Numbered from the stretch's first letter, positions 26,018 through 38,700 are shown. The stretch is 64,000 nucleotides of DNA from Kingdonia uniflora (GCA_014058105.1 JACGCM010001620.1:62001-126000); one strand, 5' to 3'. The notes: generated by a model from the sequence alone, not told the origin. Numbers and translations: made by a program.

Positions 26018-27657
26018 ATGTCATCGACCCCTAATATACCTCAAGTAAATATTTCTAAAGCTATTAATTCTCATGATACAGACCCAGAACTTCATAGAGG
26101 TAAACGTTTTAAGATTGCTAAGGATTTTGGTAATGATTTTGTTGTATATACCTTAGAATCTAACCCCAATACTATCAGGGAAACGTTAACCTCAAGTGAC
26201 GCTGATTTGTGGCGAGAGGCCATTGATGATGAAATAGATTCTCTTGCTACTAATGAAACTTAGTATTTAGTTAACCTACCTCCAGGCAGTCGTTCTATTG
26301 GGTGTAAATGGATATTAAAGAGCAAACTTTAATGGTTCTATAGATAAATATAAGGCAAGATTTATAACAAAGGGATATGTGCAAAAGGAAAATATTGATT
26401 TATTCGACACATATTCCCCAGTTACTCGTGTGACAACCATTAGAGTATTATTGGCCGTTGCTGCCATCACGATTTGATTATTCACCAAATGAATGTAAGA
26501 ACCACATTTTTAAATGGAGAGCTTGAAGATTAATTATATATGGATCAGCGTGAAGGCTTTATGGTACCTGGTGAGGAACACAAAGTCTGCAAGCTGAACA
26601 AGATCTTATACGGTCTAAAGCAAGCTCCAAAACAGTGGCACGATAAAATCGACCAATTACTTCTTTCAAATGGTTTCAAGATTAACGTTGTTGATAAATG
26701 CCTATATTATAAAGTATTTGGTTAAAGTTGCATTATGATATGTCTATACGTTGATGATCTACTTATTTTTGGTTCTACACTTGATATCGTTTTAGAGAAC
26801 AAAAATATGCTTAACAATAATTTTGATATGAAGAACCAAGGCGAGGCTAGTGTAATTTTAGGCATGAAGATCACACGCATAGACACTGGTATTACTCTTG
26901 TTCAATCTCATTACATTAAGAAGATCTTAAAGATGTACAATATTTTTACTGTAGACCTGTTTGTACTCCTTGTGATCCACAAGTTAATCTTTTTAAGAAC
27001 TTGGGGGAGGCTGTTAGACAGAAAGAATACGCAAGTATTATTGGTAGCCTTCGCTATGCTACAAACTGTACTAGACCCGATATAGCTTATGTTGTAGGGG
27101 TTCTATGTTAATTTACTAGTAAACCAAGTTTGGCGCACTGGGGTGCGATTGATAGAGTTATGCGTTACCTGAAAAGGACCATGAACTTGGGTTTATACTA
27201 TCAGAAGTTTCCCGCGGTCCTTGATAGATTTAGCGATGCAGATTGGAACTTATTTTCTGATGATTCCAAAGCCACCAGCAGATACATGTTTAGTATAGCT
27301 GGAGGGGTAATTTCTTGGAGATCCAAGAAACAAACGATTCTATCTCAGTCGACTATGGAGTCTGAGTTAGTAGCACTAGCTGCAGCTAGTGAGGAGGCAA
27401 GTTGGTTGAAAGTCCTCTTGTCTTATATTCCTTTGTGGAATAAGCCTATACCGCCGATACTGATCCACTCAGATAGTACTGCTGCGATAGCCAGAGTACA
27501 GAATAATTACTATAATGGTAAGAAGTTGGCGATACGTCACAAGCATAGTACGATGAGAGGTTACCTCACATCTAGTTCTATTACAGTAGACTTTGTAAGA
27601 TTGGAAAACATCTTGGCAGATCCTTTGACGAAAGAACTGTCTCGTGGCAAAGTGTGA
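26018..27657 (+). pseudogene. Copia RT and RNase H (piece 6)
   Basis: A pre-RT linker (26018-26263) leads into RT fingers (IGCKWILK-like, about 26290), a KVCKLNKILYGLKQAPKQWH block (open 26540-26725), the YVDDLLIFG active site (open 26735-27085) and RNase H (open 27130-27657) ending at the ADPLTK-like segment. Four or more frame changes or stops separate these. This is the best preserved RNase H in the block. Confidence 0.88.
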
Positions 27658-28264
27658 AGTACATCTTTAGGGATGGGGATAAAGCCTGTTATAGAATCAC
27701 AAGTGGTGGGAAACCATCCTAAATGACTAGAAATCCTAAGAAACAGGTTCAATGGAGAAAACAAATCACTGTGATAAAGAATCATGCAAATAAGGAGCTT
27801 GTCACTCCAGAGTTCATCTCGCTGTACTTAAATGTAAATATGCATGATATATTGAAGCGAATGCAAGGCTGAGTTTTCTTAAATTCTTAATGAGTTCTAT
27901 ATCTCATTCTTTGAGTGAGGTGTCTAGCTACAAGAATACTCTTCATAGACTCGCCAAGGTGATTGTGGAAGTGAGGCCGCTTCCTATGAGAAATTAGGCT
28001 AAATTATCTAAAGCCTTCACCTATACTGGGATTAAGCACATGGCCAAAATGTGCTGCATTTCGGAATTGCACCTGGTAGGGTTGTATGCGGTTTTCCTCA
28101 CTGTATAAAAGCGAATAATGAGTTCATGACTCTGATCACTTATTATTCTTATACATTAAAGATTGTCTATTACGTAAAGGTTCAAGTCTAAGGACACCTT
28201 TACTTATGTACATCTTTATATATCAAAACCGTTATCTCATTTCTTTTCTACTTCAGAAAGTTTT

Positions 28265-28332
28265 TTAAAAGTGGGGAATTGTTGGTTTTTTCAAAAAATT
28301 CCTTGGGTTGGGTTCACCTTTAAGATTCTCTC
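28265..28332 (+). mobile_element. Polypurine tract and first bases of a Copia 3' LTR (piece 6)
   Basis: The polypurine tract AAAAGTGGGGAAT is followed by the LTR start TGTTGG at 28280. Only about 50 bp of LTR remain before the sequence breaks at about 28332 into a short unmatched stretch and an inverted LTR. Confidence 0.85.
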
Positions 28333-28345
28333 TCTTAGCACTATT

Positions 28346-28999
28346 TGTAGAATAAAATATGTAAAGAACCTGTAATTAGTTTTCCCTTTTCTTTTTCTGT
28401 TTAGTGATTCAGAACAGCAACAGTTACAGTAACATCGAACAACAACAGCTACAGTAATTTCGAACACTTAACAGCTACAGTAACTTTAAACTGCTCTAGT
28501 AACTTCAAACTTCGTAACAGAATTAAGCTTCGTGATAGAAATTGATCTGAAAGAGTAACAAGATGATTAACGCTTGAGGCGTGGGTCACACTCTCTTTAA
28601 AGAGTATCTCGACATAACTCGACTATTCTCCCCGAATACAACGAGCAAGTATACTGTTGCTTCACACCGGGAAGTCTACGTAAGCGATGGTAGCACCTCA
28701 AGGTAAAACGTAATATTAAGTTGGGAGAGAGAGATGAATAGTGCTCAGAGAGATAGAAGTTCTGTGTTATATTCAAAAGTGGTGTTCCAAAGGATATTTA
28801 TAGAGGAGTAACGGATTTATACATAACGTACATGCGTTTTAAAGCTTTATCCATAACGTATATGCATTTTAAAGCCTAAAGATCAGGTCTTCAATACTAG
28901 CCGTTTGGAGAGTAAAGACCAAGTCAAGAACAAACCCAAGCCCATAGGAGAATCTTAAAGGTGAGCCCAATCCCAAGCAGTTTTTTGAAAAAACCAACA
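28346..28999 (-). mobile_element. Copia 3' LTR, minus orientation (piece 7)
   Basis: From TGTAG at 28346 to CCAACA at 28999, 654 bp. It is shorter than the other LTRs mainly because its TTCGAA array has about four units. The polypurine tract follows at 29000. Confidence 0.88.
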
Positions 29000-29505
29000 A
29001 TCCCCCACTTTTAAAAAACTTTTTGAAGGAGAAAAGAAATGAGATAATAACTACGATATATAAAGATGTACATAAGTAAAGGTGTCCTTAGACTTGAACC
29101 TTTGCGTAGTGGACAATCTTCAACATATAAGAATAATAAGTGATCAGAGTCTTGAACTCAATATTCACTTTTAAACAGTGAGGAAAACCACATACAACCC
29201 TACTAGGTGCAATTCCTAAATGCCAGCACATTTCGGCCATGTGCTTAATCCCAATATAGGTGAAGGCTTTAGAGAAATTAGTTTTATTTCTAATAGGAAG
29301 CGGCCGCACTTCCACAATTACCTTGGTGAGTCTTGGAAGAGTGTTCTTGTAGCTAGATACCTCACTCAAAGAATAAGATATATAACTCATTAAGATTATA
29401 AGACAACTCAGCCTAGCATTCGCTTCAAGATATCATGCATATTTACATTTATGTACAACGAGATGAACTCTAAAGTGACAAGCTCTTTATTTGCATAATT
29501 CTATA

Positions 29506-30960
29506 TCACAGTGATTTGTTTTTCCCATTGAACCCATTTCTTGGGTTTTTCAGCCATTTAGGTTGGGTTCCCACCACTTGTGATTCTATAACATGTATTA
29601 CCCCTATCCCTAAATATGTGCTCCACACTTTGTCACGAGAGAGTTCTTTTATCAAAGGATCTACCAAGTTGTTTTCCGATCTTACAAAGTATACTGTAAC
29701 AGTACTAGATGTGAGGAAACCTCTCACCATACTATGCTTGCGACATATCACAAACTTCTAGCCATTATAGTAATTGTACTGTACGCTGGCTATCACAGCA
29801 GTACTATCTGGGTGGATCAGTATTGACGGTATAGGCCTATTCCACAAAGGAATATAAGACAAGAGGTCTTTCAACCAACTTGCCTCCTCACTAGCTGCAG
29901 CTAGTGCTACTAACTCAGACTCCATAGTCGACTGAGCTAGATTCATTTGTTTCTAGGATCTTCAAGAAACCACCCCTCCAGCTATACTAAACATGTATCC
30001 GCTGGGGCTTTGGAATCATCTAAAAATGAGTTCCAATCTGCATCGCTAAATCCATCAAGGACCGCGAGAAACTTCTGATAGTATAAATCCAAGTTCATGG
30101 TTCTTTTCAGGTACCGCATAACTCTATCAATAGCACCCCAGTGCGCCAAACTTGGTTTACTAGTAAATCAACATAGAACCCCTACTGCATAAGCTATATC
30201 GGGTCTAGTACAGTCCGTAACATAGTGAAGGCTTCCAATAATACTTGCATATTCTTTCTGTCTAACTGTCTCCCCCAAGTTCTTTAAAAGTTTAACTTGT
30301 GGATCACAAAGAGTACAAACAGGTCTACGGTCAAAATATTTATACTTCTTCAAGATCTTCTCAATGTAAAGAGATTGATCTTGAGTAATACCAGTGTTTG
30401 TGCGTCTTATCTTCATGCCTAAAATTATACTATCCTCGCCTAAGTCCTTCATATAAAAATTATTGTTAAGCATGTTTATGGTTTCTAAAATTATATCAAG
30501 TATAGAACCAAAAATAAGTATATCATAAACGTATAGACATATCATAATACAACTTTCACCAGATACTTTATAATATAGGCATTTATCAACAACGTTAATC
30601 TTAAAACCACTTTAAAGAAGTAATTGGTCGATTCTGTCGTGCCACTTTTTTGGAGCTTGCTTTAGACCGTATAAGGTCTTGTTCAGCTTGCAGACTTTGT
30701 GTTCCTCACCAGTTACTTCAAATCCTTCTGGCTGATCCATATATAATTCCTCTTGAAGCTCTCCATTTAAAAACGTAGTTTTTACATCCATTTGGTGAAT
30801 AAATAAATCGTGCACGGCAGCAACGGCCAATAATACTATACTGGTTGTCACACGAGTAACTGGGGAATATGTGTCGAAGAAATCAATATTTTCCTTTTGC
30901 ACATATCCCTTTGCTACAAGTCTTGCCTTTTATTTATCTATAGTACCATCTGGTTTAAGT
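29506..30960 (-). pseudogene. Copia RNase H and RT (piece 7)
   Basis: Minus strand. RT lies at about 30960-30160 (open 30902-30612 with LNKTLYGLKQAPKKWH; open 30545-30168 where the active-site region reads YVYD instead of YVDD). RNase H follows through 29946-29506. The first active-site Asp is replaced by Tyr, so this copy could not be catalytic even apart from its stops. Confidence 0.85.
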
Positions 30961-30999
30961 TTTCTCTTTAATATCTATTTACATTCAATAGAACGACTA

Positions 31000-32945
31000 C
31001 CTGGAGGTAAGTTAACGAAGTCCTAGGTTCCATTTGTTGTAAGAGAATCAATTTCATCATTAATGGCCTCTTGCCAAAAATTAGCGTCACTTGAGGTCAA
31101 CCCTTCCCTGATAGTATTGGGGTCTGATTCTAAGGTATATACAACAAAATCATTACCAAAATCTTTAGCAATCTTAAAACGTTTACCTCTACGAAGTTCT
31201 GGGTCTGTATCATGAGAATCAACAGCTCTATAAATGTTTACTTAAGGTACATTAGGGGTCGAAGACATAGAAGGTTGAGAACCCCCACTACTACCCCCAC
31301 TATCCCTAAGGGGAAACTTGTCCTCATAGAAATCAACATCAAGAGATTCAATTATTAAATTATTCTTAATATCAAGAAACCTTTAAGGTTTAATATTAAT
31401 AGAATAACCAATGAAAACACATTCTAAAGCTCTAGTAGCTAGTTTTATCCGTTTTGGATCAGGTTTTCGAATATAGGCTAAACAACCTCAAACCTTGAAA
31501 TAGCTAACATTAGGATTTCTTTTTCTCCAAATTTCATAAGGTAATAATTCAGATGTGATATGAGGAATACAGTTTAAAACATGACAAACATATAATAAGG
31601 ATTCACCTCATAAAGATTTGGGTGATCCAAAACTATGTAAAATAGCAACTATTAACTCAATATGCGTTCTACTTTTACGTTCAGCTTTACCGCTAGATTC
31701 TAAAGAATAAGGAGTTGTAGTTTCATGTATAATCCCTAAGGATTCATACAAGTTTTGAAATTCATGTGAATCATACTCTGCGCCTCTATCACTGCGAAAT
31801 CTTTTAATATGTCTATCAAACTAATTTTTCATCTCTGTTACATATGTCCTAAACATATTTATAGCTTCACTTTTGTGACGCATTAGGTAAACCTGAGTAT
31901 AGTTTGAGTGATCATCTATAAAAGTTATAAAATATCTTTTACTATTTCAAGTTAATATACCGTCTATTTCACAGATGTCAGAGTGTACTAAATCAAAAAG
32001 TTGTGATTTCCTTACAATACTTTTATGTGAGGTTTTAGTAATCTTAGCTTGACTACAAGATTGACATTTATCAAATTCGTTTAAATCTTCTTTAGGGATC
32101 ATACCTAGTTTACTCATATTGTATACTAGCTTCTTGTTAACATGATATAGTCTAGAGTACCAAATATTAAAAGAAGAGAATAAGTAAGCGAAAACAAATT
32201 TATTCATTTCAATACTCAATTTGAACATTCCATTACAAGCAAAGCCCTTTCCCACAAAAATCCCACCCTTAGTCAAAATGTACTGATCTGAGCCAATGGT
32301 CTGCTGAAATCCTGTCTTGTTGAGAAGATTGCCAGAAACAAGATTCTTCCTCATTTCAGGAGTGTGCAACACATCCTTTAGAGTCACTGTCCTTCCATAG
32401 GTTAATACCAGTTCAACATCTCTAGTACCTAACACTTTGGTACAATGGGATTCCCCAAGTAGCACCTTCTGGTCTTCAGTTTCCTTGTAGGTCTTGAACC
32501 AATTGCGTTCATAGCAAACATACCTAGAAGCGCCCGAATCAGCCCACCACCTGTCGGTTTTGCCGACCATGTTGATCTCCGTGAGCATAGCCACTAAGGG
32601 TTCTTCGGTAGCGCTCGCCCGAGCAACAGGTTTGCAGTTCCGGCAGTTTCTAGAAATGTGTCCAGGTTTGTTACAGTTGAAGCACACAATAGAAACTGTT
32701 CTGTTATATGGTAAGGCTTGCTGGTTCGTTCCCTTATTAGGATTCAGGTGTTCATTTTTCTGACGGTTATTTGGATTACCATCGTTAGGACGGTTGTTTC
32801 GATTACCGCCATTCTTAGCCTTGAAAGGTTTCCCTTTAGGTTTCAAATGGACCTTCCCTTTGGCTTGAACCAAAAGGAGTTCCTCTTTCAGGTCTTGTTT
32901 TCTGGATTCTTCTTCAACCCTAAGGCAAGTAATCAAGTTCTCCAT
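31000..32945 (-). pseudogene. Copia nucleocapsid, protease and integrase (piece 7)
   Basis: The longest Copia frame in the window, 32945-31947, 332 residues. In order it holds nucleocapsid with a perfect CCHC knuckle (residues about 86-99), the protease WWADSGAS motif (about 133-140), a linker, and the integrase HHCC domain with CQSC near residue 300. The DDE core continues to about 31000 in broken frames. Confidence 0.88.
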
Positions 32946-33569
32946 GGTAAGTTCCTTTCACTTGTGTCATAGGATATTTTTATAGTCTTTCCAATTAGGC
33001 GGTAATTTGTTAATCATCACGACAACCTGAAATTGTTCATCAAGAGATATCCCTTCGGACACGAACTCATGCACAATTCGCTGTAACTCATGTGATTGGG
33101 TAATCACCGACTTATCGTTGACCATAGTGAACTTGAGATATCAGCTTACGACAAACTTTTTAGAGCCTGCCTCTTCTGTGTCATACTTCCTCTGTAATGC
33201 TTCCCAAACGGCTTTCGCAGTTTTGGACTGTAGATGGTAATCGTATAGTTCGTCTACTAAACCGTTCAGGATAAAATTATGGCATTTGAAGTCAGCCTCA
33301 GTACAGTTCGAAATTGATTCTAAGGTTTTGTCATATTCATTTGTAATCTGATCGAGGTCTACCGCAGGTCTAGGAACGGGAGTCTTAATTGGGCATTCTT
33401 ATTCTAGAACATAAGCCATTCAATTGGGCATTCTTGTTCTAGAACATAAGTCACTTCCTTAAGTGTGAGATAAAAGAACATTTTGTTCTTCCACCTCTTG
33501 AAGCTGAGACCATCAATCTTAGAGGGTTCGTTGGAATCAAAATTCAGCACTTCTGAGGTAAGGGCCATT
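32946..33569 (-). pseudogene. Copia gag, broken (piece 7)
   Basis: Capsid region on the minus strand, starting at the ATG complementary to 33567-33569. A local duplication of about 40 bp near 33390-33450 repeats the QECPIE-coding region, and stops break the frame. The piece ends exactly at the start codon, where it is joined through a shared GGCCAT to plus-strand RT sequence. Confidence 0.85.
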
Positions 33570-33875
33570 AATGATGAAATGGATTCTCTTACTACAAACG
33601 AAACCTGGGACTTAGTTAACTTACCTCCTCGTAGTCGTTATATTGGGTGTAAATGGATATTAAAGAGAAAACTTAAACCAGATGGTATTATAGATAAATA
33701 TAAGGCAAGACTTGTAAGAGGAAATCCTTTTGGTTCAAGCCAAAGGAAAAGTCCCTCTGAAACCTAAAGGGAAACCTTTAAAGGCTAAGAATGGCGGTAA
33801 TCGGAACAACCATCCTAACGGCGGTAATCCAAATAACCGTCAGAAAAATGGACACCAGAATCCTAATAAGTTGGG
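33570..33875 (+). pseudogene. Two short Copia pieces: RT start (8) and nucleocapsid (9)
   Basis: 33570-33717 encodes the pre-RT and RT-finger blocks (NDEMDSLTTNETWDLVNLPP, then IGCKWILK). At about 33718 it switches to the nucleocapsid-coding region in the same strand, which runs to about 33868-33875. In an intact element the nucleocapsid lies upstream of RT, so the order is reversed here. The right edge meets the 303-bp duplication. Confidence 0.85.
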
Positions 33876-34178
33876 AGAAACAATCAAACTCAAATGAATC
33901 AACACAACCTAAAAATATATATGTCATACGGGTTAATGGACTAGAAACCAGCAAAAACTAAAAATTGGATTTTAGATCTATCCCTTGTTATTGTCCCCTA
34001 AATGAATTGAGGGGGAGTCAAATATTAGAGACTCACTCAAAGCTAAAAAACTGACATGAATAGAAGAAAAATTAAAAGCATAATTGGGCAAACAAATTAA
34101 GTCAATAAAGGATATATAAGATTATGCCCAATATCAAGCAAAACAACATAATTCCATACTCAATAAGAAATGCATTTA
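33876..34178 (+). repeat. 303-bp direct duplication, right copy
   Basis: Second copy of 13551-13853, about 97% identical by eye and of identical length. Its right end continues into single-copy-looking sequence, and its left end abuts the last Copia fragment. Confidence 0.93.
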
Positions 34179-34379
34179 CACTTAAACTAATCGTACAACA
34201 TCATTACCTACATAAAACTTTGATGAAGCAACAACACAACATAACATAACACATTAGACCTCACTGATTTAGACAATTACAACTTTTTTCCTCTCATTTA
34301 CTTCTCTTTTTCTGCTCTCCACCCCTTCACCTTCATTTACTCCTTTGTACACAAACCAATATCATCTCTTAAACCTCCT

Positions 34380-35180
34380 ATTTGTTAGGTTTGTAGCTCC
34401 AAAGAAGAGAACAAAAAAGGAGAAAAGTTTTTTTTTTTGGTTCCTGTTCGAACATGACATTTTTCAATTCGAACAGAAGAGTCAGGCTTGACTATGTTCG
34501 AATAGGAAATATCTTCTTTTGAACAAAGATTGGTAGTAACTTGTTTTTGGCCGTGGGAAATGTCTCGTGATACGTAATTCGAAGAAATCTTGTGTTTTAG
34601 GTCTCTTATGTTATAAAAGAGACCTAGGGGGTCTTGAGAGACCTAATCCTAACCTAGTATATATGTAGCTTCCATGGCTAAATTTTGTAGAAAGAGGGGT
34701 CTTTGCAAGGTTGTAGAAGTTGGAGAGTTACCTTGGGGGTTTGATGAAGAAAGGGGAAGGGCCTCTTTGATGCTAAGTTATGATGTGAATTGAAGACTGG
34801 AGAAGAGAGAGATGGTTCAAGAAGATGTAATCAACGATGGGGAAAACAACGATAGTTTGAAGACGATGGTTCGTATAAAAGTTTTATTCGATATGGATCG
34901 TAGCGGTTTCTAGTGATGATGGTAACTTCGAATTTCTTGATGGTTCTCTTAATCTCTTGTATACCTTGAAAGTCAATATGAGTTTTGTTGTGAGGTTAGA
35001 GATCTCGTAATTGTGAGATCTCTTGAGAGCATGTAACGGTTTCTTGGATACATAGTGGATTCATTAGTTTGGTGGGTGTGGACGTAGCACTTCAGGGTGA
35101 ACCACGGCAAATCTTGTGTTGTGTGTGCTTGGTTTATTTCTTATTTCTTGTTGTGATTGTATGCCATGTTGAACCAGATA
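34380..35180 (+). mobile_element. LTR-like retrotransposon remnant
   Basis: The sequence starts near TGTTAGG (34384) and contains TTCGAA motifs (34449-34500), a TATA-like TTATAAAAG near 34611, and from about 35040 a block resembling the R-U5 region of plant Copia LTRs (GGACGTAGCACTTCAGGGTG followed by an AACCACGG-like stretch). No primer site or pol is found next to it. Boundaries are uncertain. Confidence 0.4.
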
Positions 35181-35270
35181 AAGCCAAACGTCAGCGAGGG
35201 ATGTATTCCGCTCGGTTCCCCCAATACTATTCCCTCAATGTTCCCCTCCTAAACGCGCGCACACACACAA

Positions 35271-35733
35271 ATGAGGTTCTCTTCAAAGGGGAAGCAAAAC
35301 AGCAATGAAGGAGGATTATGGTGTTTAGGTCTTCTAGTAGTGTTTTCTCCTGAAGATGGAGGAGATGAAAGGAACATAGATACAAGGGGAAGAAGAAGCA
35401 ATAGTGGTGATGTTTTTAGTAGAAACAACTCTAGTAATAATAATATTTTATTTAGTAGAGCTCAATCTACAATATCAATTTGGGCTCTTATTATTTTTTT
35501 CACATTTTTCCTCTTCATACTTTGTACTTTTGAACCCAACACCACCCCTAAATCTCCCTTTCCAAATATCATCCCAAGAAGTTGACTTAGAGACCAAAAT
35601 AGGGGTGGTGGTTATGACTATAGTTACTATAGCAAGCTCAAAAATTATAGAAACAGTAGTGATAACTTTACTTTAGAAGGTTTGGTTGCTTTGGTTAGGA
35701 GAGGAACAAAGGGTATAAGTGACCGGTGGTGCT
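35271..35733 (+). pseudogene. Possible type II membrane protein, N-terminal part, broken
   Basis: From ATG 35271 the frame encodes a polar, Ser/Asn/Arg-rich tail (about 65 residues) and one hydrophobic segment (about residues 68-90, SIWALIIFFTFFLFI) like the signal anchor of plant Golgi type II membrane proteins such as glycosyltransferases. A TGA at 35583-35585 stops it. The same frame stays open and protein-like beyond the stop (Tyr/Asn-rich, then LEGLVALVRRGTKG) to about 35735, suggesting one gene broken by an in-frame stop. The rest is missing. I do not recognise the family with confidence. Confidence 0.45.
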
Positions 35734-35739
35734 GTCCAA

Positions 35740-37281
35740 AGCGGCCGAGCTTGACCCGAAGGACTCGCTTTTTGAGTTTTTCAAGCACATGCCAATAAGC
35801 TTGAGGAGATGAGCATGTTATCCAATGCTGCTAGGCCGAGTTCGTCGATGTTTCAAGAACATTATGCTAGTAAACGTCAGCGAGGTATCAATTCTCGGTA
35901 ACACACTTTCCCAGGTCAGAAACTGGGGGAGCCGACTCGGTTTACTTCACGAAAAGTCACTCCTCTCACAACCAGAAGGAACATTCATTATCATCATCCA
36001 ACTTTACTATTGTCATGGGTGGAACTCGAGGGGTTCGATGCTTATCAAGTGTATGTTGAACGAGATCGTTAGAGCTTTAGCCCGAATTTTTTTTTTTTTG
36101 GTACTAAATAATAACCGAAGATAATCAAATTAAAACCCTATCTTAATTAACAATTTGATATATATTTTAATCAAACTCATTATAGGCAATTTGAAACACT
36201 TATAGAAAATGAAACCCTAAAGGATCATCTCTATTAGATGAGTGGCTATCATAATTGAGGATTTTTTTATATAGGAAATAAGGTATAAATTAGGTGGTTT
36301 CCTCACTCTCTCCCTCTCATGATGTGTCACTCTCCTCTATTATTGTTTTAAATTTGAATTTGAAAATGAAACACTCTCTCCACTCTTTCACCCTACCTCT
36401 CTCTATCTATCTCCCACTCACATTTGGCATTACCAACCAAATTCAAAACACAAAATCCTTTCAAATTAATTCCCAAAGAGAGCAAATGTGGTTGAAACCA
36501 CTCAAAAATACGATGCTACGATTTCATTGGGTTTCGAGCTTGTTGATCATCTAAAAAATACTGATATTAGGGATTTTGTTTGGTTATGTTTAAGGTATCC
36601 CACCCACTAAACCCCATTTTATTTATTTATTTATTTATTTTGGTTTTTGTGCTCAGATATACTTTGATGTTGATCCATGTTGATTATAGCTTGATGTTGA
36701 ATGTAAAGTCTTTAATTTGGTGTGTGATTTGATTTAATCCTAAAAGAAGTATGAATTCATTGGTAAGTTTCATTGTTTCTAAGCTGCAAGTTTATCCCTA
36801 AAGCAGTTCCAGACTTGTCTGATCCCCCAGAAAAGTACAGAGATAACTAGGGTAGTGTTGTTATTATTAAACATTTAACCACAAATCCCAGATACAATTG
36901 CCGAAGACTAGGGATAGCCGACAATGTTGTAAATTATTGTGAACCAGTCCTAATTTTTTGTTCTTTGTATGTTATTTCAATGTGTCCTCCCAGTATGTAA
37001 ATCTATGTTGGTGTTTGTTATAATTCATAACTGTAGGGACCTATACCTCAAGCTGTGATAAACTCAAACTGATCCAATACCATACTCACACAACATACAC
37101 GTGACATACAGTATCAACAATGATACATGTACTACGAACTGATGAAGAATGTGGCTCGAGCACTACAGATGAAATAGAACAACTCAAAGACACTTGTTTC
37201 CTACCGGTGGAATTACTCTCCCCATTTCGAAAGTACTCAGGTTCTATCATTCCATTACAGTTTTTACTTTTTCAACAACTC

Positions 37282-37316
<35 letters not shown>

Positions 37317-38700
37317 TGATAAACTAAGATTCCATGTTCTTGAGTTGCAGAGTAATGAAGGGATAGAGAAAGGTAAAATAAACTTAACGGAGGAGAGAGT
37401 TTTTGAATGATTGTCTCCTTTGCAGTTGAAGAGTTGGACTCCCAATCCCCCAATTTTGTGATTCTTAATATTCAAGGCAGAGAGATTTTAGTCGTTAAAA
37501 GTAACTGTTTAGAGAATATTGAAGAGTTGCAACTCTTGAGGGAGAGAAAACTCTTTAAAAAAAAGACATACCAAGTACACGTGTTACATTTAGATAGGTT
37601 GGAGAGAACACCCAAAAAAAGGATCGCCCGAACTCTGCAAGGACCATTCCCTTAATAGTATAGATAGTATAGATAGATTATAGACCCATCTTCAGCACCA
37701 AATCATTGAACATTTTCAGCTTTTCGCATCCACGAATTATCCTTTTTTATCCTAAAAAACTCTTGGAGTCTTGGAGAGGCCTTTTCTTTCAAGATCTCAT
37801 CATTATTATTATTATTACATTATGAGGGTATCATATATTAGTGTAAGAGCAATTGGATAGTATTTTAACATGTAATTAGGGCTGACTTAACCAGCAATCT
37901 TGAACCATGTATGTACCTATATATACACCATCAACCAACCTTTGGTTGTCAGTTTAGAGGTTATATTTTAGTGGCTCACTCACATACACATATTGTTTGT
38001 TTTGTTGTCTGATATATTATCTTAAACAGTTCTAGAGCCTTTCGGTTTCAAGACAAAACATACGTTGTCCTCTAACACTCACCCCCTTGTTGGATTGCAA
38101 AATTCTCGGTATCACGGGTTGTTGCTTTAAAACAATGTTCTAATATAACCCACGGAGACCTAGGTCTGTTTCATGGTGTTTCATGGTTGCATGTCTTTAG
38201 TTTGCATCACAAAGATAGGTCAAGTATGGTGTAAATTTAATTTGCAACAATGCTTCATGGCTAGAGGGAGTTTTGTTGGAGAAGAGTTCTAGTTGCTAGT
38301 CCAGACTTTGCAGTTCTCAAACCCCATGATCACCTATGTGGATGCCAAAGGTTAAAAAAATATGATTTCGAATCATTTCGTCCAGCAAGACCAAAAGACA
38401 CCATAATAGTGATAATTGTATATGAAACCATAGTTCTTAACTAAACCATAACACGAAGTAGCATATTATCACTGTACAAACTACAAAGTCTATATGAAAC
38501 AGGCTTTGGGATTATAGAAGAACCCGCATTGCATTGTTATACAGGTTAACATAAATTACAACAGGTAATCAAGGCCAGAATCTCCCCAAACAGCACCTAC
38601 TTTCTAGCTGCAAAAGGTGGAATTACATGATCATTCTCATACAGTTCTACTTCTCTAAAAAAGGAACATTAGCTACAAGAAAATCAAATGCCAGGAGATT
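35740..38700. other. No intact gene; low-complexity and possible LTR debris
   Basis: Contains (TTTA)n at 36616-36640 and (GA)n at 37284-37313. A stretch at about 37820-38060 has TATATATA and a sequence faintly like a Met primer site, and may be a decayed LTR. The open frames at 37120-37655 run through the GA repeat and look accidental. Confidence 0.4.
37284..37313. repeat. (GA)n microsatellite
   Basis: About 14 uninterrupted GA units. Confidence 0.95.

Larger units (their letters stand above)
13854..33875. mobile_element. Composite Ty1/copia block of about nine joined pieces
   Basis: All recognisable sequence derives from one Copia family with gag, CCHC nucleocapsid, DSG protease, HHCC integrase, YVDD reverse transcriptase and RNase H. 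Reading along the window, the pieces are: (1) 13854-15256 plus, LTR and gag start; (2) 15257 to about 17553 minus, LTR to RT; (3) about 17566-22395 minus, partial LTR to gag and 5' leader; (4) 22396-23505 plus, RT end to 3'UTR; (5) about 23495-23706 minus, 3'UTR snap-back; (6) about 23706-28332 plus, leader to first bases of 3' LTR; (7) about 28340-33569 minus, LTR to gag start codon; (8) 33570-33717 plus, RT start; (9) 33718-33875 plus, nucleocapsid. Joins fall inside genes. No piece has two LTRs, so ordinary nested insertions do not explain it. No frame is intact throughout. Confidence 0.85.

Noticed and set aside
37120..37655. Two plus-strand open frames near the GA repeat
   Set aside because: One runs through the microsatellite, the other has no recognisable domain, and there is no splice or promoter support.
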